Of a DNA stretch of 16,388 nt, positions 7,479 to 14,730 are shown piece by piece (position 1 is the first letter of the stretch; each line of letters starts with the position of its first letter). Position numbers and translations under genes: made by a program. This DNA comes from Altererythrobacter sp. (GTDB taxonomy: Bacteria > Pseudomonadota > Alphaproteobacteria > Sphingomonadales > Sphingomonadaceae), in NCBI GenBank assembly GCA_023299945.1, contig JALZVZ010000322.1, forward strand, positions 1-16,388. The letters run 5' to 3'. Under the pieces are notes generated by a model. The model was not told where the DNA came from. It saw only the letters and a list, made by a program, of their open reading frames with translations, and searched no databases.

Positions 7479-9964
7479 GCATTTTGGGGGGAGTTGAAAA
7501 TACGGATGTTGGCATAACCCAGCGGCCCAGCGTTGCTGTCAGCATGGTTGTTTTCGCTCTTATCGCAAGCGCGTTTATTCTGTATTTCGTGACCAGCGAT
7601 TTGACGTTGGTGACTGCTTTTGCGCTTGGGTTAATTGTGATCCTGTCCGGCATTTTTGCCTTTCAGCGGATGAAGACCGCGCCTTTATCTCACACACAAT
7701 TTGCAACACCTGATTGGTCGGTCACTGTCTCTGCAATGGAGCGGCCCGGAGTTGCGATTGCGGTAACCGATCGCGCCAACCGTTTAACCTGCGCCAGCCA
7801 AGATTTCTCCGCTTGGTTCGGTACAGACAATTCCCCCCCTCTTCTCAATCTTGGGCGTAATGCTCAAGAAGAGCTCTCGCGCCTCACCCGTATGGCATGG
7901 CGTGATGGTGCAGCGGTGCAGCAAGAACTGATCTCTGATGGCCCTGATGGCAAAGGCTACAGCCTGCGCGTGGAACGAGCTGGGCGCGGCGAAGACCATT
8001 TGGTCTGGCGTTTCCGCCGTCTGGACGTTGAAACAGACGAAGCGCTCAACCGCTATGATGTTGCGGGGCCCTTTGGCAGGATGCTGTCGCGCGCAGGGAT
8101 TGAAGCCGTCGTTACAGAAGCCAACGGCATTGTGCGCAGTGTCTCGGCCGGTTTTGCTGAGCGTGCAGCGGGCGATGGCGAGGCCACTTTGGTTGGTCAA
8201 GACTATGTTAGCTTCCTGCGCTCTGACGAGCGTGAGCGGATTTTCTTTGCCCGCGAAGGTCGAGGCGGCACGCCGCAAACGCTCATCCATATCCCGCTCG
8301 ATGACCCAGAGGCAAGAACCAGGCAAGCGCCCACTGGCCCTAGCGAGGCACCTTCGCTGATGCTGCTGGTAGATAGCGGCGTGGGTGTTGGTGGCGGTTG
8401 GGATGGGGCCAATCAAGCTGGTGTTGCTCAGCTTGAGGCATTGCTTGCGCAATTGCCGCTTGGTCTTGCGATGACGGACCGTGATGGTCGGTTCCTATTT
8501 GGTAATGATGCATTCCTGCGCTCGGTTGACCGCGAGGGACGCGGACTGCCGCCGTTCCCAACCGATCTGGTGGTGGCCGAGGATAAGGCTGCGCTTTCCG
8601 ATGCAGTGCGCCGTCATGGGCGCGGGCCGACATCCAATAGCGATATGGCGATCCGTTTTGCGCACTCGCCCGAAGAACCCGTATCGCTTGGCATGGCCGG
8701 TGTGCGTGGGCTCGGCGAGGCGTCCGTCCTGATTAGTCTTGCCGACAGCAGCGAGGAAACGCAGCTTAAGCGCCAAGTTGCGCAAGCCACCAAAATGCAA
8801 GCAGTCGGCCAGCTCGCTGGCGGCGTGGCGCATGATTTTAACAATGTCCTGACAGCGGTGATTGGCACATGCGATCTGATGCTTTTGCGTCATACGCCGG
8901 GCGATAGCGATTATGATGATATTCAGCAGATCCGCGCCAATTCCAACCGCGCTGCATCGCTAACGCGGCAATTGCTCGCCTTCTCGCGCCAGCAAACCTT
9001 GCGCCCAGAGATTATCCAAGTGCCTGACGTTGTTAGCGAAGTTGGCCCGCTGATCACGCGTTTGTTGGGCAGTAAAATCCAATACCGGGTTCAGCATGAC
9101 CGCAATTTGGGCCATGTCCGCGCCGACCCTCAGCAGCTTGAGCAGGTCATTATGAATTTGGCTGTGAACGCCCGTGATGCGATTCATTCGCGCGGCGATG
9201 GCATTGGGCTGATATCTCTGCTGACGCGGCGGATGGCGGCAAAGGAAGTGGAGAAAATGGGCTCAGACATTCTGCCCGTTGCCGATTATACGGTAATGGT
9301 CGTGCAGGATAATGGCGGCGGCATTCCGCCAGAAGCTATGCCCAAATTGTTCGAGCCATTCTTTACAACCAAGGATCAGGGCAAGGGCACGGGGCTGGGC
9401 CTGTCGACAGTTTACGGCATTGTGAAACAATCGGGCGGATTTATCTTCGTCAACAATATCAAAAATTCAGCGGAGCGCACCACGGGCGCGCGCTTCACCA
9501 TTTATCTGCCAGTTTATAAAGGCGCGATGCCCAAGCCGAAAAGCGCAGAGCCTGAGATTACCGTCTCCAGCGATTGGTCAGGCGGGGGCAAAGTCCTGCT
9601 GGTTGAGGATGAAGATATGGTCCGCGCCGTGGCACAACGTTCGCTAGTAAGGGCGGGATATGAAGTGACGGCTTGGGCTGATGGCGAGGAAGGTTTGGCC
9701 GATTTCACAGCAGGCAGCCGCTATGATTTGATCGTTTCCGATGTGGTTATGCCGGGGATGGATGGCCCCGCGATGGTGCGCGGTATTCGCAAGATAGACC
9801 CCGATATTCCAGTGCTTTTCATGTCAGGCTATGCCGAGGAACAATTGCGCAAGGATATTGATGTGCCCAATATGCACTTCATTCCCAAGCCGTTTAGCGT
9901 CAAAGAAATTAGCGCCAAAGTTGGCTCGGTTATGGGCAGCACCAAACAGTCAGCTAACAAATAA
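7475..9964 (+). CDS. cckA: Cell-cycle hybrid histidine kinase CckA
   Basis: CckA is the alphaproteobacterial membrane kinase/phosphatase that sends phosphate through ChpT to CtrA and CpdR and so times replication and division. The 829-residue product has two membrane segments (about 20-40 and 45-65), then poorly conserved sensory PAS-like regions (about 85-185, 200-300, 320-425). The HisKA domain follows, with phospho-acceptor His453 in LAGGVAHDFNNVLTAV. The ATPase domain has an N box (NLAVNARDAI, Asn565), DNGGG at 612-616, FEPFFTTK at 626-633 and GKGTGLGLSTVYGIV. The C-terminal receiver has the acidic pair Glu711/Asp712, phospho-acceptor Asp756 in VSDVVMPGMDG, and Lys805 in PKPF. All catalytic residues look intact. 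It is translationally coupled to the DUF2062 gene upstream. The HDFNN and SGY...KPF signatures make CckA much likelier than a generic hybrid kinase. Confidence 0.95.
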   Translation: MSILGGVENTDVGITQRPSVAVSMVVFALIASAFILYFVTSDLTLVTAFALGLIVILSGIFAFQRMKTAPLSHTQFATPDWSVTVSAMERPGVAIAVTDRANRLTCASQDFSAWFGTDNSPPLLNLGRNAQEELSRLTRMAWRDGAAVQQELISDGPDGKGYSLRVERAGRGEDHLVWRFRRLDVETDEALNRYDVAGPFGRMLSRAGIEAVVTEANGIVRSVSAGFAERAAGDGEATLVGQDYVSFLRSDERERIFFAREGRGGTPQTLIHIPLDDPEARTRQAPTGPSEAPSLMLLVDSGVGVGGGWDGANQAGVAQLEALLAQLPLGLAMTDRDGRFLFGNDAFLRSVDREGRGLPPFPTDLVVAEDKAALSDAVRRHGRGPTSNSDMAIRFAHSPEEPVSLGMAGVRGLGEASVLISLADSSEETQLKRQVAQATKMQAVGQLAGGVAHDFNNVLTAVIGTCDLMLLRHTPGDSDYDDIQQIRANSNRAASLTRQLLAFSRQQTLRPEIIQVPDVVSEVGPLITRLLGSKIQYRVQHDRNLGHVRADPQQLEQVIMNLAVNARDAIHSRGDGIGLISLLTRRMAAKEVEKMGSDILPVADYTVMVVQDNGGGIPPEAMPKLFEPFFTTKDQGKGTGLGLSTVYGIVKQSGGFIFVNNIKNSAERTTGARFTIYLPVYKGAMPKPKSAEPEITVSSDWSGGGKVLLVEDEDMVRAVAQRSLVRAGYEVTAWADGEEGLADFTAGSRYDLIVSDVVMPGMDGPAMVRGIRKIDPDIPVLFMSGYAEEQLRKDIDVPNMHFIPKPFSVKEISAKVGSVMGSTKQSANK

Positions 9965-10101
9965 TAGGGCTATATAAGACGGGGAAGAGTGGTTGGAATT
10001 GAGGTGGCTGACGGTTGGTTTGTCGCTTAGAATCACCTATTCATCTTAAATACAGCACGGCACGTCATGCTTTGATGAAGAGTTTTTAAGGGAGTGGGAT
10101 T
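9965..10101 (+). promoter_or_regulatory. Intergenic region with a weak promoter candidate for the DUF4139 pair
   Basis: The 137 bases between cckA and the first DUF4139 gene are more AT-rich than the coding flanks. A weak -35/-10 candidate is TTGGTT (10015-10020), 17 bases, then TATTCA (10038-10043); TTGTCG (10020-10025) with a T-rich -10 near 10043-10049 is an overlapping alternative. No clear terminator for cckA is seen. Confidence 0.3.
10088..10094 (+). promoter_or_regulatory. Strong ribosome-binding site for the first DUF4139 gene
   Basis: AAGGGAG lies 7 nt before a TTG (10102) and 10 nt before an adjacent in-frame GTG (10105). Both spacings work; GTG is the commoner start codon, so 10105 is chosen, with one residue at stake. 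Confidence 0.65.
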
Positions 10102-10104
10102 TTG

Positions 10105-11619
10105 GTGAAATCACGGATTTTGGCAGCAGTTGGATTGGCCGCATTGGGCATGGCAGGAGCCTCCACAACGGCAATCGCGCAGCAGGACCAATCGCAAAAT
10201 ATCGGCGATCCCGATGCGACTGCGCAAGGCGATGTTGCGGTTACGATTTACAACAATAATCTCGCACTGGTGCAGGATGTGCGCCAGCTAAACATCAAAA
10301 ACGGCCGTAGCAAAATTGAATTTCCCGATGTGTCTGCGCAAATCCGTCCCGAGACACTGAGCTTTTACGCGCCAAATACCACGATCATCGAGCAGAACTT
10401 TGACTTTGATCTGCTGACCCCGACCAAGATGATGGAAAAAGCCATTGGTCAAACGGTGACTTTGCTGCGGACCAATCCTGCAACGGGCCGCGAGACACGC
10501 GAACGCGCGAAGGTGCTTTCTACCGCTGGCGGCGTCGTGATCCAGATCGGCAGCCGGATCGAAGTGCTGCGCGATGACGGCCTGCCAGTGCGCGTGATCT
10601 TTGATAAAGTGCCGCCCAATTTGCGCGCGCGGCCAACGTTGTCTGTGAACTTGCAAAGCACACGCGGCGGCACTCGGCCTGCATCTATCCGTTATCTCAC
10701 ACCTGGCCTTGGGTGGAGCGCGGATTATGTCGCGCTCTATAATGAAGCCAATGACAGCATTGATATGCAGGGCTGGGTCACGCTGACCAACAACACTGGC
10801 ACGACTTTCCATCGCGCTGACACTTTGCTGGTGGCGGGCAATCCTGCTGGTCGCGGCGGCAATCGCCGCAACAACAATCGCAATCTTGTGCGTCCTGGCA
10901 CCGAAAGCGCTGATCGTGAGCGGCTGGGTGACTTTTACCTCTACCCGATTGCTGGCCGCACAACGATTGCCAATGCGCAGACCAAGCAGGTCAGCTTTCT
11001 CGATGCGCAGGCCGTTCCTGCCCGAAAGGTCTATGCCCGCAATATAGGCTGGCTGACCAATGACAGCAGCCCGCGCAACGTCGCTAGCCAGATCAGCTTC
11101 TCCTCATCGCGCGATCAAGGGCTGGGCGATGCTTTGCCCGCAGGCACGGTGCGTTTTTACCAGCGCGACAAAAAGGGCACGCCGCAGTTTATTGGTGAGA
11201 ATGCTATCGGCCACACACCCATGGGCAGCGAATTGTCGCTCAAGACCGGCGACGCGTTTGATATTTTTGTGCAATCCGAAGTGGAAAAGCGCGAGGAAAT
11301 CACCTCAAGCGAATGGGAGCGCAGCGCGCGCTATCGCATCATCGAAGAAGGCGCTGTTACCCGCCAAGTTGATGTCGAGCGGCCTAAGAAATATTACCGC
11401 ACCACAATGCGCTACACTTTCACCAGCGCCAAAAACACGCCGATCGAGGTGGATCTGACGCAAAATGGATTGATGCGCGGTTGGTGGGCGAATGATTACC
11501 GGATTACCTCGGAAGACATCACAGGCCGCCAAATCAATGCGAACACCCGTAAATGGACGGTGCCTGTGCCTGCCAATGGCACGCGCGTTGTCCGTGTGAC
11601 CTACGAAACGCGTTACTAA
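10105..11619 (+). CDS. Secreted DUF4139 domain protein, first of a tandem pair
   Basis: From the GTG the product is 504 residues. It begins with a Sec signal peptide (VKSRILAAVGLAALGMAG..., cleavage predicted after AIAQ or TAIA, about residue 25). Next is an N-terminal beta-rich segment typical of the group (VAVTIYNNNLALVQDVR, then RPETLSFYA), a TNPATGR motif at 124-130, and the DUF4139 core starting around 175 with SVNLQSTRGG, YLTPGLGWSADYVALY (198-213), and WVTLTNNTGTTFHRADTLLVAGN (224-246). An Arg/Asn-rich linker at about 249-264 precedes the C-terminal beta domain (YPIAGRTTIANAQTKQVSFLDAQAVPARKVY). No enzymatic motif is visible. The function of DUF4139 is unknown; a beta-sandwich periplasmic or outer-membrane-associated role is inference. 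It is followed after about 15 nt by a clear paralog, so the two form one unit. Confidence 0.9.
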   Translation: MKSRILAAVGLAALGMAGASTTAIAQQDQSQNIGDPDATAQGDVAVTIYNNNLALVQDVRQLNIKNGRSKIEFPDVSAQIRPETLSFYAPNTTIIEQNFDFDLLTPTKMMEKAIGQTVTLLRTNPATGRETRERAKVLSTAGGVVIQIGSRIEVLRDDGLPVRVIFDKVPPNLRARPTLSVNLQSTRGGTRPASIRYLTPGLGWSADYVALYNEANDSIDMQGWVTLTNNTGTTFHRADTLLVAGNPAGRGGNRRNNNRNLVRPGTESADRERLGDFYLYPIAGRTTIANAQTKQVSFLDAQAVPARKVYARNIGWLTNDSSPRNVASQISFSSSRDQGLGDALPAGTVRFYQRDKKGTPQFIGENAIGHTPMGSELSLKTGDAFDIFVQSEVEKREEITSSEWERSARYRIIEEGAVTRQVDVERPKKYYRTTMRYTFTSAKNTPIEVDLTQNGLMRGWWANDYRITSEDITGRQINANTRKWTVPVPANGTRVVRVTYETRY

Positions 11620-11634
11620 GGCGGCGCGCGCGTG

Positions 11635-13284
11635 ATGCGGCTTTCCTCCATTTTGCTCGGGCTGGCAGTGATGCTTGCTAGCGTTCCATTGAGCGCGCAA
11701 GACCCTCGCGCGGTGATTGATGCCAGCGCGCCTACGGATTTGTCCGTCACGGTCTACCGTGATCCGAACCGGGGCGAGGGGCAAAAAATCAACAAAAACT
11801 GGCCCCGCGGTTTTGCGATGATTTCCGAGACTCGTACGGTCACTTTACCGGCGGGGACAAGCAAAATCCGGTTCGAAGGCGTGGCCGAAGGCATGGTCGC
11901 CGTCAGCGCGATTGTAACGGGACTGCCGGGCGGCACGATTGAGAAAAACCGCAATGCTGAATTGCTCTCGCCTGCCTCGCTGGTGAACGGCAATTTGGGC
12001 AATATGGTGCAGATTACGCGCACCAATCCTGCGACTGGTCAGGCGAAATCAGAAGACGCTTTTGTGCGCACGCGGGCCGATGGCGGTTTGGTTCTAGAAA
12101 CGCAGTCGGGCTTCGAAGCGATCCGCTGCGCTGGACTTCCTGAAAAAATCACCTTTGACGGCGTGCCTGCGGGCTTGTCAGCCAAGCCTATTTATTCGGT
12201 CAACACCAACAGCCCGCGCGGCGGCACGTATGAGATTGTGCTGACTTATATCTCGTGGGGCTTTGACTGGCAGGCGAATTATGTCGGCACGCTTGGTGAG
12301 GCGGTTGGGGGTGAAAGCAGCGCTGATGGTGAGTTTTCCATGGGGCTGCTGAGCTGGCTGACATTGGTGAACAATAACGGCCAGAGTTTCGATAATGCGC
12401 AGCTTTTGGTGATTGCCGGTAAGCTGAATGTCACCAGCAATTATCAGCAGCTTGCGGCCAATCCACGTGCAGCGGCGATGCGTTTGCAATGCTATCCGAT
12501 TGGTAGCACATCGGCAGGGTCCCCGATTAGCAACTCTTCCCGACGCGATGAGATCAGAGTTTCTGCAATGCGCAAAAGAGGTGTGCCGATGATGCAGGCG
12601 ATGGCCGCGCCTGCGCCTGTTGCGATGGATGTGGGTGAAGCTGAAGCCGCGGTGATGAAAGCGGTTGAAGAAAACCTCGGTGATCTCAAGCTCTACCGTG
12701 TGCCGGAACGCGTGAATGTATCGGCCAAGGGTATGAAGCAAGTCGCCTTCCTTAATCAGGAAGCTGTCAAAGCCCGCTACCTCTACCGCGCTCCCTGTAG
12801 CTTCGCAGTAACGCGCGAAGGCGTTAGAGCGCCCAGCTTTTTTGCCACCGACATGCTGCTTGTGACAAAGAACGAGGAAGAACGCGGGCTGGGCATGGCC
12901 CTGCCGCAAGGCGCACTGGCCGTATTTGAGCCGGGTTCCACTGGCACACAATTGGTCGCCGACACCAATCTGCGCGACTATGCCGAAGGCCAAGATGTCG
13001 AATTGCCCATTGGGTCTAGCAGTCAAGTATTTGCGCAATGCGTACCAGCACCAGGCCCGGTGACAGAAGCCAATATGCGCAAGTGGTTTACAATGGGCGC
13101 AAAGCTCACCAACGCCAATCCGCATGCCATTCGCGTGCGAATGGATCTGGGCGAATCGGGCGGATGGGAAGCGCGCTTCAATGGCGCAAAGACGCGGCTG
13201 AAAGATGGCCGAATTATCGCTGAAGTGAATGTTCCAGCCAATGAGGAACGCACGTTTTCATGGCGAATTCGCGCCACTGAATAA
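11635..13284 (+). CDS. Secreted DUF4139-related protein, second of a tandem pair
   Basis: From the ATG at 11635 the product is 549 residues; a GTG directly before it (11632) is an alternative start. AAGG at 11618-11621, overlapping the stop of the upstream gene, is the likely ribosome-binding site. A signal peptide (MRLSSILLGLAVMLASVPLSA/QDP) leads into a region alignable by eye with the upstream protein: RTNPATGQ (129-136), KITFDGVPAGLSAKPIYSVN (171-190), ISWGFDWQANYVG (206-218), WLTLVNNNGQSFDNAQLLVIAG (241-262), and later LYRVPERVNVSAKGMKQVAFLNQEAVKARYLYR. Compared with its neighbour it has an inserted linker (about 290-335) with a Met/Ala/Pro-rich stretch, and extra cysteines. Divergence is high, so the duplication is old. 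Function unknown; two secreted paralogs from one transcript suggest a heteromeric partnership, which is inference. Confidence 0.87.
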   Translation: MRLSSILLGLAVMLASVPLSAQDPRAVIDASAPTDLSVTVYRDPNRGEGQKINKNWPRGFAMISETRTVTLPAGTSKIRFEGVAEGMVAVSAIVTGLPGGTIEKNRNAELLSPASLVNGNLGNMVQITRTNPATGQAKSEDAFVRTRADGGLVLETQSGFEAIRCAGLPEKITFDGVPAGLSAKPIYSVNTNSPRGGTYEIVLTYISWGFDWQANYVGTLGEAVGGESSADGEFSMGLLSWLTLVNNNGQSFDNAQLLVIAGKLNVTSNYQQLAANPRAAAMRLQCYPIGSTSAGSPISNSSRRDEIRVSAMRKRGVPMMQAMAAPAPVAMDVGEAEAAVMKAVEENLGDLKLYRVPERVNVSAKGMKQVAFLNQEAVKARYLYRAPCSFAVTREGVRAPSFFATDMLLVTKNEEERGLGMALPQGALAVFEPGSTGTQLVADTNLRDYAEGQDVELPIGSSSQVFAQCVPAPGPVTEANMRKWFTMGAKLTNANPHAIRVRMDLGESGGWEARFNGAKTRLKDGRIIAEVNVPANEERTFSWRIRATE

Positions 13285-13291
13285 CTTTTTC

Positions 13292-13314
13292 AAATAGAAA
13301 TACATATCTATTTC
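13292..13314. repeat. AT-rich dyad after the DUF4139 pair
   Basis: AAATAG (13292-13297) pairs with CTATTT (13308-13313), and in an overlapping register GAAATA (13297-13302) pairs with TATTTC (13309-13314). It lies 8 bases after the DUF4139 stop. The stem is all A/T apart from one pair, so it is a poor intrinsic terminator; a protein-binding dyad is possible. Confidence 0.4.
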
Positions 13315-13358
13315 AGAAGCTTATGCGGTCGAATCAGGTGATCCAACCAAAAAATACT

Positions 13359-13373
13359 GTTCCCTACTTGTTC
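13359..13373 (+). promoter_or_regulatory. LexA (SOS) box of recA, alphaproteobacterial type
   Basis: GTTC, seven bases, GTTC is an exact match to the direct-repeat operator GTTC-N7-GTTC known for LexA in alphaproteobacteria. It lies about 90 bases before recA, and its second half overlaps the proposed -35 box, so bound LexA would block RNA polymerase. A further GAAC at 13379-13382 is in inverted orientation to the second half-site. Confidence 0.9.
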
Positions 13374-13396
13374 TTATGGAACAAAGAGCGTACAAA
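13368..13396 (+). promoter_or_regulatory. recA promoter (-35 TTGTTC, -10 TACAAA)
   Basis: TTGTTC at 13368-13373 and TACAAA at 13391-13396 are separated by exactly 17 bases, a good sigma-70 layout. Transcription would start near 13403, leaving a leader of about 60 nt that contains a small GTTAC/GTAAC hairpin (13422-13437). The position over the SOS box supports the assignment. Confidence 0.7.
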
Positions 13397-13446
13397 ATGT
13401 CTCAACAACTGATTGGAGCTGGTTACTGGTTTGTAACTAGGCAAGC

Positions 13447-13453
13447 AAAGGAG
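13447..13453 (+). promoter_or_regulatory. Ribosome-binding site of recA
   Basis: AAAGGAG with an 8-nt spacer to the ATG at 13462. An out-of-frame ATG five bases earlier (13457) lies within the spacer and leads nowhere; the spacing and the conserved protein start decide for 13462. Confidence 0.85.
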
Positions 13454-13461
13454 ACCATGCG

Positions 13462-14520
13462 ATGGCCACGTCACTGAAACTCGTTGAAAAGGAAAAATCC
13501 GTGGACCGTCAAAAGGCACTGGATGCCGCACTCGCTCAGATTGACCGTGCCTTTGGCAAGGGATCGGCGATGAAATTGGGCTCGAAAGAGGCGATGAATA
13601 TCGAAGCGATTTCGACCGGATCGCTAGGGCTTGATATTGCGCTTGGAATTGGCGGGCTGCCGAAAGGGCGCGTCATTGAAATTTATGGTCCGGAAAGCTC
13701 GGGCAAGACAACACTTGCCCTGCACGTAATTGCAGAGGCGCAGAAGAATGGCGGTACAGCCGCATTTGTTGATGCTGAGCATGCGCTTGATCCTATCTAT
13801 GCCAAGGCATTGGGCGTTGATACTGACGAGCTAATTGTCTCGCAGCCCGACACTGGCGAGCAAGCGCTTGAAATCACCGATACTTTGGTGCGCTCCAATG
13901 CGATTGATGTGCTGGTGGTCGATTCGGTTGCAGCTTTGGTGCCCCGCGCTGAAATTGAAGGCGAGATGGGCGATACGCATGTTGGCCTTCAAGCGCGTTT
14001 GATGTCGCAATCTCTTCGCAAGCTGACCGGTTCAATCAACCGTTCCAAATGTATGGTGATTTTCATCAATCAGCTGCGCATGAAAATTGGCGTAATGTAT
14101 GGCAACCCAGAGACCACTACTGGCGGTAATGCGCTGAAATTTTATGCCTCTGTGCGGCTCGATATTCGCCGCATTGGCCAGATTAAAGACCGCGATGAAG
14201 TTGTTGGCAATGCGACCCGCGTGAAAGTGGTCAAGAACAAGGTCGCACCGCCGTTCAAGCAGGTTGAGTTTGATATCATGTACGGCCAGGGCGTCTCGAA
14301 AATCGGCGAGATACTCGATCTTGGTGTGAAGGCCGGCGTGGTCGAAAAATCGGGTAGCTGGTTCTCTTATGACAGCATTCGGATCGGCCAAGGCCGCGAA
14401 AATTCGAAAACATACCTCAAAGAAAACCCAGAAGTTTGCGACAAGTTAGAAGCCATTATTCGTGGCCGAACTGATGAAGTCGCCGAGGAAATGATGACAG
14501 GCCCTGACGCGGAGGACTGA
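13462..14520 (+). CDS. recA: Recombinase RecA
   Basis: RecA forms ATP-dependent filaments on single-stranded DNA, drives strand exchange and triggers LexA self-cleavage. The 352-residue product has the Walker A loop GPESSGKT at 76-83, catalytic Glu106 in [10 protein letters not shown], Walker B LVVD at 151-154, the L1 region near [20 protein letters not shown] (164-183), the L2 region with [20 protein letters not shown] (203-222), and the ATP-cap segment [12 protein letters not shown] (256-266). The C-terminus ends in the usual acidic tail ([11 protein letters not shown]). The gene is preceded by an SOS box and promoter and followed by a likely terminator, so it is probably monocistronic. The alaS gene next to it is a common alphaproteobacterial arrangement. 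Confidence 0.99.
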   Translation: MATSLKLVEKEKSVDRQKALDAALAQIDRAFGKGSAMKLGSKEAMNIEAISTGSLGLDIALGIGGLPKGRVIEIYGPESSGKTTLALHVIAEAQKNGGTAAFVDAEHALDPIYAKALGVDTDELIVSQPDTGEQALEITDTLVRSNAIDVLVVDSVAALVPRAEIEGEMGDTHVGLQARLMSQSLRKLTGSINRSKCMVIFINQLRMKIGVMYGNPETTTGGNALKFYASVRLDIRRIGQIKDRDEVVGNATRVKVVKNKVAPPFKQVEFDIMYGQGVSKIGEILDLGVKAGVVEKSGSWFSYDSIRIGQGRENSKTYLKENPEVCDKLEAIIRGRTDEVAEEMMTGPDAED

Positions 14521-14562
14521 CACTTTTCTCAAGCGGGCGAAGATTTTCGTTCGGAGACATGG

Positions 14563-14614
14563 AAAGCCGGAACTTGCTTTGCTTCTTGCATTGGCTTGGT
14601 CCGGCTTTTCCTTT
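14563..14614 (+). terminator. Probable Rho-independent terminator of recA
   Basis: AAAGCCGGA (14563-14571) and TCCGGCTTT (14600-14608) form a perfect nine-pair stem, extendable by a G-T pair, around a 28-base loop. It ends in a T-rich run (TTTTCCTTT). It sits 43 bases after the recA stop. The loop is larger than usual, which lowers certainty. Confidence 0.6.
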
Positions 14615-14657
14615 GATTAGGGCGGGCGGGTGATTGCTGTAGGCTTCGTAAGCATAG

Positions 14658-14717
14658 GTCGCTAAAAAACGCAGCGAACAATGCACGCTCATACTTGTCG
14701 CCTTCGCCCTTAGCGAC
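14658..14717 (+). promoter_or_regulatory. Mutually exclusive hairpins in the alaS leader
   Basis: GTCGCTAA (14658-14665) is perfectly complementary to TTAGCGAC (14710-14717), which ends 13 bases before the alaS ATG, where a Shine-Dalgarno would lie. Each arm has a shorter competing partner: TCGCT (14659-14663) with AGCGA (14673-14677), and GTCGC (14697-14701) with GCGAC (14713-14717). This looks like a switchable leader or an operator dyad. E. coli alanyl-tRNA synthetase is known to bind a palindrome at its own promoter; a similar role here is inference. No T-box features are seen. Confidence 0.4.
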
Positions 14718-14730
14718 TAACTGCATTTGT

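Noticed and set aside
12178..13125. 315-codon open frame on the minus strand opposite the second DUF4139 gene
   Set aside because: Composition is rich in Arg, His, Cys and Gln, as expected from reading the antisense of a GC-rich gene; the plus-strand gene has a signal peptide and a paralog.
14456..14726. Small minus-strand frames between recA and alaS
   Set aside because: They run through the probable recA terminator and the alaS leader, have no ribosome-binding site, and show no conserved motif.
14521..14730. T-box or other tRNA-sensing riboswitch before alaS
   Set aside because: None of the T-box conserved elements is seen, and T-boxes are essentially absent from alphaproteobacteria.
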